The position numbers were made by a program, and so were the translations under genes. 64,000 bases of DNA from Paucilactobacillus oligofermentans DSM 15707 = LMG 22743 (GTDB taxonomy: Bacteria; Bacillota; Bacilli; Lactobacillales; Lactobacillaceae). The first letter of the stretch is position 1. Every line of letters begins with the position of its first letter. Shown here one piece after another: positions 19,048 through 28,607 of the stretch. A model generated the notes under the pieces. It made no database searches, had not been told where the DNA came from, and saw nothing but the letters and a program-made list of their open reading frames with translations. The DNA is taken from NCBI RefSeq assembly GCF_001434315.1, contig NZ_AZFE01000032.1:62561-126560 (forward strand), given 5' to 3'.

Positions 19048-19641
19048 ATGGAAGTTCATGAAGTTGAAATAGTAATGAGTGCCGTATCGGAGACCCAATA
19101 TCCGACTACCGGGTATCCTGAAATTGGATTGGTTGGTCGTTCCAATGTTGGTAAATCTTCGTTGACAAATGTACTTATTAATAGAAAAAGTTTGGCTAGG
19201 ACTTCAAGTCAACCTGGTAAAACTAGAACTTTGAACTTTTATGAAGTAGAACATCAGCTCTATTTTGTCGATGTCCCAGGTTACGGTTATGCAAAAGTAT
19301 CGAAAAAAGAACGTGAAAAATTTGGTGTGATGATTGAACATTATATGACAACTCGCGAACAATTACGTGGGGTAGTTCAGTTAGTTGATTCAAGACATGC
19401 GCCATCGGCTGATGATGTTTCAATGCATGAATGGCTACGCTATTATGATATTCCCGTATTAGTTGTTGGAACTAAGGTTGATAAAATAAAACCAGGTGTC
19501 CGCAATAAAGCTGAAAGCCTAATTCGTAAAACGTTAAATATGGATGGCGAAACGGAACTTGTTTTATTTTCAGCGGAAACTAAAATGGGAAAAGATAAAG
19601 TATGGGATTGGATTGAATCACATATTGGGGGAGTCGAATAA
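19048..19641 (+). CDS. engB: Ribosome biogenesis GTP-binding protein YsxC/EngB
   Basis: Essential GTPase for 50S subunit assembly. 197 residues. P-loop [12 protein letters not shown] (about 27-38), switch region [10 protein letters not shown]3 VDVPGYGYA, and G4 GTKVDK. The ribosome binding site is GCGGAGGTTA. Stop overlaps the start of the next gene by one base, so the two are translationally coupled. Confidence 0.97.
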   Translation: MEVHEVEIVMSAVSETQYPTTGYPEIGLVGRSNVGKSSLTNVLINRKSLARTSSQPGKTRTLNFYEVEHQLYFVDVPGYGYAKVSKKEREKFGVMIEHYMTTREQLRGVVQLVDSRHAPSADDVSMHEWLRYYDIPVLVVGTKVDKIKPGVRNKAESLIRKTLNMDGETELVLFSAETKMGKDKVWDWIESHIGGVE

Positions 19642-19934
19642 TGGAATTTAACGAATATCAAAAAGCGGCCAATCGAACTTTATACGGTAATGAACAGGTG
19701 CTAACTAACTGTGCTTTAGGACTTGCTGGGGAAACTGGTCAAGTTGTTGATTTAGTTAAAAACTATACTTTTAGAGGCAAAGATTTGGATAAAGATGAGC
19801 TTAAGCATGAAATGGGAGATGTGCTTTGGTATTTATCACAAGTTGCTGAATGGGCAGACATTACGTTTGAAGATATTGCTCAAACTAATATTGAAACCTT
19901 AAATAAACGTTATCCAGATGGATATCAAAATTAA
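19641..19934 (+). CDS. MazG-like nucleotide pyrophosphohydrolase
   Basis: Small all-alpha NTP pyrophosphohydrolase, 97 residues, of the MazG/phosphoribosyl-ATP pyrophosphatase superfamily. Probably cleans the dNTP pool, though the substrate is not known. Diagnostic stretch: LGLAGETGQVVDLVKN followed by DELKHEMGDVLWYLSQVAE. The magnesium-binding acidic residues (E in GETG, E and D in HEMGDVLW) are present, although the first motif is GETGQV rather than the usual GEAGEV. Coupled to engB by a one-base overlap. Confidence 0.85.
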   Translation: MEFNEYQKAANRTLYGNEQVLTNCALGLAGETGQVVDLVKNYTFRGKDLDKDELKHEMGDVLWYLSQVAEWADITFEDIAQTNIETLNKRYPDGYQN

Positions 19935-19980
19935 AAAACTAGTGCAAAATCACGGAAAAGTGATTTTGCACTAGTTTTTA
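19934..19980. terminator. Terminator after the MazG-like gene
   Basis: AAAACTAGTGCAAAATCAC pairs perfectly with GTGATTTTGCACTAGTTTT around GGAAAA. One of the longest perfect stems in the window. Confidence 0.95.
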
Positions 19981-20031
19981 TTTTAAAGATAAAGTATGGA
20001 TGGGTTAAATGTAATTAAAAAATCAACAAAA

Positions 20032-20175
20032 TTATTTTTCTGTTGGTTTCTTATCATCTTTAGATTCTTTTTCAGTCTGATCTTTTGGCTTTTGTTCAGT
20101 TTTTGGTTTTGGCTCAGAAGCGAACTTTGCAAACATTTCATCTAAATCTTCTTTGCGATTAACTAATAGTCCCAT
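20032..20175 (-). CDS. Small charged protein, SPJ_0845-like
   Basis: 47-residue protein reading M-G-L-L-V-N-R-K-E-D-L-D-E-M-F-A-K-F, then a very hydrophilic tail rich in Lys, Glu, Pro and Asp that ends KKPTEK. The N-terminal RKEDLDEMFAKF block resembles the short SPJ_0845-type proteins annotated in Lactobacillales, which have no known function. A ribosome binding site (GAAAGGG) lies 10 bases upstream of this ATG; an alternative ATG at 20181 gives two extra residues. No partner gene is adjacent. Moderate confidence that it is real, based on codon structure and the ribosome binding site. Confidence 0.65.
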   Translation of the reverse strand: MGLLVNRKEDLDEMFAKFASEPKPKTEQKPKDQTEKESKDDKKPTEK

Positions 20176-20379
20176 CAGCATTCATCCCTTTCAGTTGTCT
20201 TAATGTACTAAATAATATCATGCAAAATAATAAAAGTAAATTAATTGGAAGATTCATTAGTGAAAGTTAAGTACGGAGAACGTTTAATGAATTAGGTGAA
20301 TTAAATAGATGAATATTATTCAGTTATATTTGAATATTGAGTTATTTTTTGTATAAACGAAGTAAAAACAGAAAAACAA

Positions 20380-20408
20380 TTGAATAAACAAACATAAAAT
20401 AGTATAAT
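20380..20408 (+). promoter_or_regulatory. Promoter of the GlnQ-like ATPase gene
   Basis: TTGAAT, 17-bp spacer, TATAAT, 49 bases upstream of the start codon. The 200 bp before it (20182-20379) are AT-rich, and I see no gene in them. Confidence 0.75.
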
Positions 20409-20456
20409 AATCTACATTGATATAGACAATAAATTATTTGTCGAGGAGGAACTGTA

Positions 20457-21203
20457 ATGGAAAAACAAGCAGTAATTAAAATAGATAAATTACAAAAAAT
20501 GTATGGTGATAATGCCGTATTAAAAGATATTTCGGAAGAAGTAAATTCTGGAGAAGTTATTTGTGTTATTGGCCCTTCAGGAGCTGGAAAGTCAACGTTC
20601 TTACGTTGCTTAAATTTATTAGAAACGCCCACTAGTGGATCGGTATTATTTGAAGGTAACGATTTAACGACGTTAGATGAAAAACATGTTAATCAATTAC
20701 GTGAAAAAATGGGAATGGTTTTTCAAAGTTTTAATTTATTCCCTAATATGACAGTGATTGAAAATTTGAAGTTAGCTCCTAAAAAGGTTAAAAGTGTATC
20801 TGATGAAGAAGCTACCAAGATTGCTAAAGAGCTTTTGAAGAAAGTTGGCATGTCAGATAAAGCAGACGCTTATCCAGTTAGTCTTTCTGGTGGTCAACAG
20901 CAACGGGTTGCAATTGCCCGCGCATTAGCGATGAATCCAGAAGTAATGTTATTTGATGAACCAACTAGTGCTTTAGATCCTGAAATGGTTGGTGAAGTTT
21001 TAAAAGTAATGAAAGATTTAGCTAATGAAGGGATGACGATGGTAGTCGTAACCCATGAAATGGGCTTTGCTAAGAGTGTAGCTGATACTATTTGGTTTAT
21101 GGCAGATGGCTATATTCAAGAATCTGCTGCACCAGATAAGTTCTTTTCAAACCCAACTACTGATCGTGCTAAGGACTTTTTAGAAAAAATTTTAGAAGCA
21201 TAA
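20457..21203 (+). CDS. Polar amino acid ABC transporter ATP-binding protein, orphan
   Basis: GlnQ/HisP-type ATPase, 248 residues. Walker [10 protein letters not shown] (about 39-47), Q-loop [13 protein letters not shown], signature LSGGQQQR, Walker [13 protein letters not shown] and the switch His in VVTHEMGF. Members drive import of glutamine, arginine, cystine or similar amino acids. The ribosome binding site is CGAGGAGG. There is no permease or substrate-binding gene beside it; it has its own promoter and terminator, so it must work with membrane partners encoded elsewhere. The substrate cannot be deduced. Confidence 0.9.
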   Translation: MEKQAVIKIDKLQKMYGDNAVLKDISEEVNSGEVICVIGPSGAGKSTFLRCLNLLETPTSGSVLFEGNDLTTLDEKHVNQLREKMGMVFQSFNLFPNMTVIENLKLAPKKVKSVSDEEATKIAKELLKKVGMSDKADAYPVSLSGGQQQRVAIARALAMNPEVMLFDEPTSALDPEMVGEVLKVMKDLANEGMTMVVVTHEMGFAKSVADTIWFMADGYIQESAAPDKFFSNPTTDRAKDFLEKILEA

Positions 21204-21219
21204 ATTACAAAATACGTAA

Positions 21220-21257
21220 GAAGACAATGACGATATTCGTTATTGTCTTTTTTTTTA
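21220..21257 (+). terminator. Intrinsic terminator after the GlnQ-like gene
   Basis: AAGACAAT(G)ACG pairs with CGT(T)ATTGTCTT, then a run of T. Loop ATATT. Confidence 0.88.
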
Positions 21258-21267
21258 TTAAAAAAGC

Positions 21268-21322
21268 TTGCAAATAAATCAATATATAGTTATAGTGTAA
21301 TAGATATCTAGAACACTAGATA
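21268..21322 (+). promoter_or_regulatory. Promoter and operator of the Bce-type transporter
   Basis: TTGCAA (21268-21273), 17-bp spacer, TATAGT (21291-21296). At the expected transcription start is a perfect inverted repeat, TATCTAG-AACA-CTAGATA (21305-21322). Such placement fits a repressor of GntR, PadR or TetR type rather than the BceR response regulator, which binds upstream of -35. Confidence 0.7.
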
Positions 21323-21372
21323 CCTAGAAAAGGATTTATAAATTAATTGGTTGAATAAGTGGAGGTAAAAAA

Positions 21373-22131
21373 ATGAATGCAAAAAAAGTTGTCGAAATAA
21401 ATGAAGTAACTAAAACATATGGTAAGAAAAATCAGAAACAGTATCAAGCTCTTAAAGGAGTTAGCTTTGAGGTTGAGTCTGGTGAATTTGTTGGAATTAT
21501 GGGTGCCAGCGGTTCGGGTAAAACAACATTACTTAATATTTTAAGTACTCTTGATAAACCAACTAGTGGTTCTGTAAAAATTAATGGTAATGATGTGACT
21601 GAGTTGAAGGGTAATCAATTAGCTGATTTTCGTTCAAGTGAAATTGGGTTTATTTTTCAAGATTTTAATCTACTTGAAAGTTTAACCGCCCGTGAAAATA
21701 TCGCATTACCATTATCATTGCAAAATGTTTCACCGAAAGAAATTGCACCTAAAGTTGAATCAATTGCGAAAACTTTGGGAATCGAATCCATTTTAGATTC
21801 TTATCCAACCGAAGTTAGTGGTGGTCAAAAACAGCGAATTGCTGCAGCACGCGCATTAGTCCACAATCCGTCAGTATTATTTGGTGATGAACCAACTGGT
21901 GCATTAGATTCACAAAGTGCAACGGAACTATTAGATACAATGCGTAAGTTAAATGAGCAACAGCAAGTATCAATTTTATTGGTAACTCATGATCCATATT
22001 CTGCAAGTTATGCAAAACGAATTTTATTCATAAAAGATGGTCAAATTGGAACTGAACTTACACGTGGCGATAAGAGTCAACAAGATTTCTATCAAGAAAT
22101 TCTTGTTGAACTTGGCACTTTCCAAGATTAG
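21373..22131 (+). CDS. Bce-type ABC transporter ATP-binding protein
   Basis: ATPase of the MacB/BceA/LolD group, 252 residues. Walker A GASGSGKTT (about 45-53), Q-loop IFQDFNLLESLT, signature VSGGQKQR, Walker B VLFGDEPTGALD, H-loop THDPYS. With the next gene it forms a peptide-antibiotic detoxification transporter of the BceAB/VraDE class, by family precedent. The ribosome binding site is GTGGAGGT. The permease follows 12 bases later. Confidence 0.92.
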   Translation: MNAKKVVEINEVTKTYGKKNQKQYQALKGVSFEVESGEFVGIMGASGSGKTTLLNILSTLDKPTSGSVKINGNDVTELKGNQLADFRSSEIGFIFQDFNLLESLTARENIALPLSLQNVSPKEIAPKVESIAKTLGIESILDSYPTEVSGGQKQRIAAARALVHNPSVLFGDEPTGALDSQSATELLDTMRKLNEQQQVSILLVTHDPYSASYAKRILFIKDGQIGTELTRGDKSQQDFYQEILVELGTFQD

Positions 22132-22143
22132 GAGGAGAGTCTA

Positions 22144-23952
22144 ATGTTAAACAAATTAGCTTTATCGGGAATCAAAAATCGATTACGAGATTATATCGTG
22201 TTATTTTCTGGCTTAATTATCAGTAGTGCTATTTTTTATATGTTTATGGCATTAGCAACAAATAAATCATTTATTACGAATAATGCTGCCGGCTCAAATG
22301 CTAAGATTGTGTTTATGTTTGGGGCGGTTCTACTAATGATTATTACGTTTGTTTATGTGTCATATGCCAATTCATTTTTACTTTCAATGCGTAAGCGTGA
22401 CTATGCCACATTTATGATGTTAGGGGCAAAAGGATCAAAAATTAGTCAATTAATTTTTATTGAGACGATCACCATTGGAATTACCGCTACTGCAGTTGGA
22501 ATTATCGCTGGAGTTGGTTTAACTGCAGGGGTTGGGAATGCTTTGATTAATATGCTCGGCGTTTCATCTAAAAACTTCAGTGCATTTTACTTTCCAGCGA
22601 TTGTGGATACGTTAGCTTTCTTTATGATTGTATTTTTAATTGCTTCACTAGTAAATGCAATTAAAATGAGTAAAAAGCCAATTTTAGAGCTATTACATTC
22701 TAATCAAATACCAAATCGAAATAAAACTAAGTTTAGTATACAAATTTTGCAAACTATTATTGGAATTGGCTCTTTAGCGGTGGGATATTGGGCAATGGCA
22801 TCAATTAAAGATTTGAAATTATCGGCCCTACCAATCGCCTTAGTGGCAATTGTAATCGGAAGTTATTTATTATTTAATGCAGTTGTGGTTGTAATTATCA
22901 ATTTACTCAAACGTAACCTTAACTTTGCAAATAAAAATTTGCGTAATTTTACGTTGTCACAAATAAATTTTAGAATTCATTCATATACAATGATTCTTTC
23001 GACGGTTTCAATTTTATTTGCATTAGCATTAGGGGCAATCACGGTTGGAATGGGGTTTAAAAATGAAATCCCAGAAATTGCTGATAAAGGGGTTACGTAT
23101 GATGTCGTAACTCATAGTCAAGATACACAAACTAAAAAATTAACTAGTAAATTAACTGGTGTCAAAGAGCAAGTAACGTACACTTATAAAGTGGCGGGTA
23201 ATGAAGTTTATTTTATTAATACTGAGTTTAACGATAACCCAATCTTATATCCAAAACGGGATAGTCGAGGACTGATTAGTGATAATAAATACGAAAAAAT
23301 TACACCCAAATCGATGAGTAAAAATGAGACTGAATACTCATATGCCTTGATTGATTTAATTAATGGAGTTACTGATTATGAAAATACAAAAATAAATTTT
23401 GTTACGAAAACAAGCTTTAGTCAATTAAGCGGTAAGCCACAGACTTTTACTACCTTTAAATTAAAAGATTTTCAAACCAATTTGAAACAAGCTAAGCAAA
23501 TTCAAATGCATGAAAATAAATTATTCCCAAAGAGTGATCTTTATGGTAGTAGTAAATATGATATGTATGAGCAAAATATGGGACTGCTTGGAGGATTAGC
23601 TTTTATGGGTTACTTCCTCGGCCTAGCGTTCTTAGCAATGCTGGCAAGTACGTTAATGTTTAAAATTTTGGCAGGAGCAGATTATGATAAGGGTCGTTAT
23701 CGGATGCTTAAACGAATGGGCGTACGACAATCATTATTAAAAAATTCAATTCGAAGTGAGTTAGCAGTATTATTTGGTTTACCAGCTGCTTTAGGGATTG
23801 TACATGTTTTATTCGGATTACAATTTTTCAAAATTCTGTTAATTGATCCATATGCGGGGATTATGCTGCCGTTTATTGCGTTTATTATTATCTATCTAAT
23901 TTATTATCTAATTACGGTTTGGTTATATGAAAAAATTGTTATGAATGACTAA
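22144..23952 (+). CDS. Bce-type ABC transporter permease (FtsX family)
   Basis: 602-residue membrane protein with about ten helices and a large extracellular domain between residues 300 and 478, the hallmark of BceB/VraE permeases that sense or displace cell-wall-active peptides. N-terminal MLNKLALSGIKNRLRDY and RKRDYATFMMLGAK, and C-terminal KGRYRMLKRMGV, are family-typical. The ribosome binding site is AGGAGAG. No histidine kinase or response regulator gene lies next to the pair, unlike canonical bceRSAB loci. The ligand is unknown. Confidence 0.9.
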   Translation: MLNKLALSGIKNRLRDYIVLFSGLIISSAIFYMFMALATNKSFITNNAAGSNAKIVFMFGAVLLMIITFVYVSYANSFLLSMRKRDYATFMMLGAKGSKISQLIFIETITIGITATAVGIIAGVGLTAGVGNALINMLGVSSKNFSAFYFPAIVDTLAFFMIVFLIASLVNAIKMSKKPILELLHSNQIPNRNKTKFSIQILQTIIGIGSLAVGYWAMASIKDLKLSALPIALVAIVIGSYLLFNAVVVVIINLLKRNLNFANKNLRNFTLSQINFRIHSYTMILSTVSILFALALGAITVGMGFKNEIPEIADKGVTYDVVTHSQDTQTKKLTSKLTGVKEQVTYTYKVAGNEVYFINTEFNDNPILYPKRDSRGLISDNKYEKITPKSMSKNETEYSYALIDLINGVTDYENTKINFVTKTSFSQLSGKPQTFTTFKLKDFQTNLKQAKQIQMHENKLFPKSDLYGSSKYDMYEQNMGLLGGLAFMGYFLGLAFLAMLASTLMFKILAGADYDKGRYRMLKRMGVRQSLLKNSIRSELAVLFGLPAALGIVHVLFGLQFFKILLIDPYAGIMLPFIAFIIIYLIYYLITVWLYEKIVMND

Positions 23953-23957
23953 TTTTC

Positions 23958-23995
23958 AAAGAGCAAAAGGTTAAAACCTTTTTGCTCTTTTTTTG
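23958..23995 (+). terminator. Intrinsic terminator after the Bce-type permease
   Basis: AAAGAGCAAAAGG pairs with CCTTTTTGCTCTTT (one bulge) around TTAAAA, then T-run. Confidence 0.92.
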
Positions 23996-24077
23996 AGGAT
24001 AAAAGAAACCGTATTTTTGCTAAAAAATCGCTAATAGCCTATAATAAAGCGAGCTATTTGAAACGGAGGTCGAACAC

Positions 24078-25886
24078 GTGGCCAGTGAATATTTGGAACA
24101 TAAATTAACATTATTACCTGCAGAACCTGGTTGTTACATGATGAAAAATGTAAACAGTCAGATTATTTATGTTGGAAAGGCAAAAAACTTACGTAGTCGA
24201 GTCCGTTCATATTTTAAAAGTGCGCATGAAGGCAAAACCGCGAAGTTAGTTAGCGAAATTGTTGATTTTGAAACGATTGTGACTTCAACCAATAAAGAGT
24301 CGTTTTTATTAGAAATTACCTTAATTCAAAAACATCAGCCATATTATAATATTCGACTAAAACGAGGGACTGGTTATCCATATATCAAGATTACGAAAGA
24401 ACGTGATCCAGAGATTAAGATTACTGGTGAAGTGAAAAAAGATGGGGCATATTATTTCGGCCCATATCCAAATGTGTATGCCGCAGAAGAGACGATTCAC
24501 TTTATTCAAAAGGTTTATCCATTGCGAAGATGCAATGGATTTCAAGGACGTCCGTGTTTGTATTATCATATGGGTCAATGCTTAGGGGCTTGTTTTCAAA
24601 CAGTACCAACCGAACGATATGATAATCAAATCAAACATATTAAATCATTCTTAAGTGGGAACACAGCCAAAGTAAAACAAAAGTTAAATGTGGAAATGAA
24701 ACAAGCTGCTGAGTCAATGGAATATGAGCGAGCTGGTGATTTGCGTGATCAGCTACATTATATTGAAGTGACAGTTGAAAAACAGAAAATTATTTCAAAT
24801 GATAAGACCCCACGTGATCTATTTAATTTTTATTTAGACAAAGGTTGGTTATCGATACAAGTTTTCTTTATTCGCCAAACGCGATTAATGAAACGTGAAA
24901 AACGATTATTTCCCATTGTGGATACGGCAGCAGAAGAAATGTCCACGTTTATTATGCAATTCTATAATCGGAAAAATAACGTGTTACCTAAAGAAATTTT
25001 GGTACCAAAAGGAATTCAAACAGAAGAAATTAGTGATATCTTAGGCATTCCGGTTAGAACACCGCAACGAGGTGAAAAGCGTGAATTATTAGAGTTGGCT
25101 GAAAAAAATGCTCGATTGGTTTTAGAAGAAAAGTTTAGATTACTGGAACTAGATGAGCGGAAGTCTGTTGGAGCAATGCAAGAAATAGCTGATGCTCTTA
25201 ATTTGCCATTAGGACATAAAATTGAGGCGTTTGATCATTCACATATTCAAGGATCAGACTTAGTGTCAGCATTAGTTGTATTTGTTGATGGTCATCCAAA
25301 TAAAAATTTATATCGTAAATATAAGTTAGAAACTGTTGACCATGCAGATGAAGCAGCAAGTACACGTGAAGTTATTCGCCGTCGTTATACACGCTTATTA
25401 AAAGAACATGAAAACATGCCAGACATGATTTTTATGGATGGTGGAGAAATTCAAATGAATGCGGCTAAGGACGTATTGGAAAATGAGTTAGGCTTGGATA
25501 TTCCAGTAGTGGGGATGGTGAAGAACAATCATCATAAAACGGCTGATCTATTATTTGGTGGAAATGATGAACATATTAATCTAAATCCGAAAAGTCAGGG
25601 CTTTTATTTAGTTCAACGAATTCAAGATGAAGTTCATCGCTTTGCAATTACTTTTCATCGTAAGGTTCATAATAAACACTCGTTGAGTTCTCGATTAGAC
25701 GAAATTGCTGGGGTAGGTCCTCGAACACGTAATAAATTGTTAAAAGAAATGGGTTCAATTAGTAAAATTGCGTCAGCTTCAATTGAAGATTTGCGTGCAT
25801 TGGGAATTCCACAAAACACTGCTCAGTTAATTAAAGTCTCATTGCAGAAGAATGCTGAAATTGCAAAAGGTAGTAGTCATGATTAA
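24078..25886 (+). CDS. uvrC: Excinuclease ABC subunit C
   Basis: Nuclease of nucleotide excision repair that makes both incisions around a lesion bound by UvrAB. 602 residues. GIY-YIG domain at the N-terminus (PGCYMMKNVNSQIIYVGKAKNLRSRV), UVR motif (about 200-235), RNase H-like domain (EAFDHSHIQGSDLVSALVVF ... FMDGGEIQMN), and C-terminal helix-hairpin-helix repeats (IAGVGPRTRNKLL). GTG start with CGGAGGTCG 8 bases upstream. Stands alone between the Bce terminator and the obgE promoter. Confidence 0.97.
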   Translation: MASEYLEHKLTLLPAEPGCYMMKNVNSQIIYVGKAKNLRSRVRSYFKSAHEGKTAKLVSEIVDFETIVTSTNKESFLLEITLIQKHQPYYNIRLKRGTGYPYIKITKERDPEIKITGEVKKDGAYYFGPYPNVYAAEETIHFIQKVYPLRRCNGFQGRPCLYYHMGQCLGACFQTVPTERYDNQIKHIKSFLSGNTAKVKQKLNVEMKQAAESMEYERAGDLRDQLHYIEVTVEKQKIISNDKTPRDLFNFYLDKGWLSIQVFFIRQTRLMKREKRLFPIVDTAAEEMSTFIMQFYNRKNNVLPKEILVPKGIQTEEISDILGIPVRTPQRGEKRELLELAEKNARLVLEEKFRLLELDERKSVGAMQEIADALNLPLGHKIEAFDHSHIQGSDLVSALVVFVDGHPNKNLYRKYKLETVDHADEAASTREVIRRRYTRLLKEHENMPDMIFMDGGEIQMNAAKDVLENELGLDIPVVGMVKNNHHKTADLLFGGNDEHINLNPKSQGFYLVQRIQDEVHRFAITFHRKVHNKHSLSSRLDEIAGVGPRTRNKLLKEMGSISKIASASIEDLRALGIPQNTAQLIKVSLQKNAEIAKGSSHD

Positions 25887-25888
25887 CT

Positions 25889-25917
25889 TTGACTATCGAC
25901 CGAAAGTCGCCTATACT
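25889..25917 (+). promoter_or_regulatory. obgE promoter
   Basis: TTGACT, 17-bp spacer, TATACT, just after the uvrC stop codon. Confidence 0.8.
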
Positions 25918-25951
25918 AGTAGCTTATGATAAAGTTGAACGGAGAAAATAA

Positions 25952-27253
25952 ATGTTTGTAGATCAAATTAAAATTGAATTACGTGCGGGTAAGGGTGGCG
26001 ATGGTATGGTTGCCTTTCGTCGCGAAAAGTATGTTCCAAATGGTGGCCCTGCTGGTGGTGATGGTGGCCGAGGCGGTAGTATTGTGCTTCGAGTTGATGA
26101 AGGTCTAAGAACTTTAATGGATTTTCGTTATCATCGTATCTTTAAAGCTGATAACGGTGGTAAGGGAATGATCAAGCAAATGACTGGCCGTAGTGCCGAA
26201 GATACAATCATTTCTGTTCCCCAAGGAACCACCATTAAAGACGTCTCTAATGGTAAAATCATTGGTGATTTAATTGATGAAGGTGACGAATTAGTCGTTG
26301 CTGCTGGTGGCCGAGGTGGTCGTGGTAATATTCGTTTTGCCAGTCCCAGAAATCCAGCTCCTGAAATCGCTGAAAATGGTGAACCAGGTGAACAAATAGA
26401 AATTGAACTTGAATTAAAAATGCTTGCTGATGTTGGATTAGTTGGGTTTCCATCAGTTGGTAAATCAACATTCCTTTCTGTCGTTACAGGTGCTAAGCCT
26501 AAGATTGCGGAATATGAATTTACAACATTAGTACCAAATTTAGGAATGGTTAAGCTAGATGATGGCCGTGATTTTGCAATGGCCGATCTACCTGGATTAA
26601 TTGCTGGTGCTTCAAAAGGGGTTGGACTTGGATTACAATTCTTACGCCATATTGAACGAACTCGAGTTATTTTACACATGGTCGACATGAGTAGTGAAGA
26701 TCAAGAACAAGCTATTAATCGATTTAAAGATATTAATAATGAATTAGCTAGTTATGATCCTGAATTATTGAAGCGGCCTCAGATTGTGGTTGCAACGAAG
26801 ATGGATCTACCCAACTCAGCTGATAACTTAGAAGTATTTAAAGAACAATTAGCTGAGGATAATTCACTAGCTGTTAAGCCGGTATTATTCTCAATTTCAG
26901 CGGTAACACATCAAGGCGTTGCTGAATTATTAAAAGCAACAGCTAAGTTACTTGATGAAACACCATCATTCTTGATGAAAAATAATATGGATGAAACTGT
27001 GTCTGAATTATATAAGTTCGAGGAAGACGAAGCACCATTTGAAATTAATCAAGATGAATATGGCATTTGGGTATTAACTGGAAACAAAATTGAACGCTTG
27101 TTTGATATGACTGATTTGGATCATGAAGAAAGTGCTATGCGCTTTGCACGTCAATTACGTTCAATGGGTGTTGATGATGCTTTACGAACTGCGGGTGCTG
27201 AGACTGGTGATACCGTACAAATTAGGAAGTTTACATTTGATTTTGTTGAATAA
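25952..27253 (+). CDS. obgE: GTPase ObgE/CgtA
   Basis: Essential GTPase linking 50S ribosome assembly with stress and ppGpp signalling. 433 residues. N-terminal glycine-rich Obg fold ([22 protein letters not shown]), G domain with GFPSVGKST (about 166-174), DLPGLI and ATKMD, then the C-terminal OCT domain found in Gram-positive Obg. The ribosome binding site is CGGAGAAA. Converges with a small minus-strand gene. Confidence 0.97.
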   Translation: MFVDQIKIELRAGKGGDGMVAFRREKYVPNGGPAGGDGGRGGSIVLRVDEGLRTLMDFRYHRIFKADNGGKGMIKQMTGRSAEDTIISVPQGTTIKDVSNGKIIGDLIDEGDELVVAAGGRGGRGNIRFASPRNPAPEIAENGEPGEQIEIELELKMLADVGLVGFPSVGKSTFLSVVTGAKPKIAEYEFTTLVPNLGMVKLDDGRDFAMADLPGLIAGASKGVGLGLQFLRHIERTRVILHMVDMSSEDQEQAINRFKDINNELASYDPELLKRPQIVVATKMDLPNSADNLEVFKEQLAEDNSLAVKPVLFSISAVTHQGVAELLKATAKLLDETPSFLMKNNMDETVSELYKFEEDEAPFEINQDEYGIWVLTGNKIERLFDMTDLDHEESAMRFARQLRSMGVDDALRTAGAETGDTVQIRKFTFDFVE

Positions 27254-27269
27254 TCTGAGGAAGTTATAA

Positions 27270-27548
27270 TTATCCTAATAAAATATTATTTTTATCTAAG
27301 CGATAGCCAAAAATTCGGGTATCGAGATTATGAAAATAAAGATGTTCATCAGGATTTAATTGGGAAACCCTTGCTTGAAATTGATTTAAAGTGAGTGGTT
27401 TCAACTTGATATTTTCAATTAAAATAATTTGGCCATTAGGTCCTAAATTTAATTCACTAACCGGATGGGTTTGATGATTTATTTCGACATTTACAATGTG
27501 TGTGCCTGTAAGGTCTGCTGTTGAAGTGTTGAAGTCAATTAATCGCAT
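27270..27548 (-). CDS. Conserved hypothetical protein between obgE and rnz
   Basis: 92-residue soluble protein with no signal peptide or membrane segment, probably all-beta with a short helix: MRLIDFNTSTADLTGTHIV ... GQIILIENIKLKPLTLNQF ... HLYFHNLDTRIFGYRL. I do not recognise the family. It has a good minus-strand ribosome binding site (CGGAGGAAC), a start supported by spacing, and sensible codon use, so I take it as real. It faces obgE and diverges from rnz. No function can be assigned. Confidence 0.7.
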   Translation of the reverse strand: MRLIDFNTSTADLTGTHIVNVEINHQTHPVSELNLGPNGQIILIENIKLKPLTLNQFQARVSQLNPDEHLYFHNLDTRIFGYRLDKNNILLG

Positions 27549-27655
27549 AAGTTCCTCCGGTTAGTGTTTTTGATTGAAATAAACTATGATAAAATTATTA
27601 TAGAGATGTAAATGATTTAGCACAATGAATTGTGTATAGAAAGTTGTAAAAAATT

Positions 27656-28585
27656 ATGCAAATTGAATTTTTAGGTACCGGTGCAGGGTCACCAAGTAAG
27701 CAACGAAACGTGACAAGTATTGCACTACGATTACTAGAAGAACGTAACGCAATCTGGTTATTTGATGTCGGGGAAGCCACCCAACATCAAATTTTGAGAA
27801 CTACTATTCGTCCGCGTAAAATTGAAAAAATTTTTATTACTCATTTACATGGTGATCATATTTTTGGCTTACAAGGTCTGTTAAGCTCACGGTCATTTCA
27901 AGGTGGGGATGAACCACTGACAATTTATGGACCAACGGGAATTCAAAAATACGTTAAAACTTGTCTGTCAGCAAGTGAATCAAAATTAAGTTATCCACTA
28001 AACTTTATTGAAATTTCTGAACCTGGTGTAGTTTTTGAAGATTCAACTTTTAAGGTTGAATGTGATCATCTAGATCATAAAATAGAATGTTTTGGGTACC
28101 GCATTACCGAAAAAGATCATCCAGGTGAATTGTTAGTTGATAAATTACGTGAGGCTGGAATTCCGTCAGGGCCACTTTATGGCCAACTTAAGGCGGGTAA
28201 AAAAGTTGAGTTATCAGATGGAAGAATACTTGATGGAAATGACTTTATTGGACAACCACAAAAGGGTAGAATTGTAACTATTCTAGGTGACTCACGAAAA
28301 ATTGATGCTAGTATTAAGCTTAGTGAAAATGCTGATGTGTTGGTTCATGAAAGTACGTATGGTAAGGGTGAAGCTAAGATGGCGAGAAATCACTATCACT
28401 CTACTAGTGTCCAAGCAGCTGAAGAAGCTAAAAAAGCTGGTGCACATAAGTTGTTATTAACCCATATTTCAGCAAGATATATTGGTCGTGATGCTTATGA
28501 ATTAGCTTATCAAGTAAGAGATATTTTTGAAGATACACGTGTGGTAAATGATTTTGATGTTTTTGACATACCGTTTAAAGGTTAA
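27656..28585 (+). CDS. rnz: Ribonuclease Z
   Basis: tRNA 3'-processing endonuclease of the metallo-beta-lactamase fold. 309 residues, normal for the short form. Zinc motif [12 protein letters not shown] (about 63-74), the PxKxRN-type loop near the N-terminus ([11 protein letters not shown]) and the C-terminal LLTHISARY. The ribosome binding site is weak (GAAAGTTG). The SDR gene follows at 22 bp, so the two are probably co-transcribed. Confidence 0.96.
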   Translation: MQIEFLGTGAGSPSKQRNVTSIALRLLEERNAIWLFDVGEATQHQILRTTIRPRKIEKIFITHLHGDHIFGLQGLLSSRSFQGGDEPLTIYGPTGIQKYVKTCLSASESKLSYPLNFIEISEPGVVFEDSTFKVECDHLDHKIECFGYRITEKDHPGELLVDKLREAGIPSGPLYGQLKAGKKVELSDGRILDGNDFIGQPQKGRIVTILGDSRKIDASIKLSENADVLVHESTYGKGEAKMARNHYHSTSVQAAEEAKKAGAHKLLLTHISARYIGRDAYELAYQVRDIFEDTRVVNDFDVFDIPFKG

Positions 28586-28607
28586 ATAAAAATTGAGGTG
28601 ATGAATC

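Noticed and set aside
26131-26688. 185-residue minus-strand frame inside obgE
   Set aside because: Antisense to the conserved glycine-rich and G domains of obgE; a codon-bias shadow.
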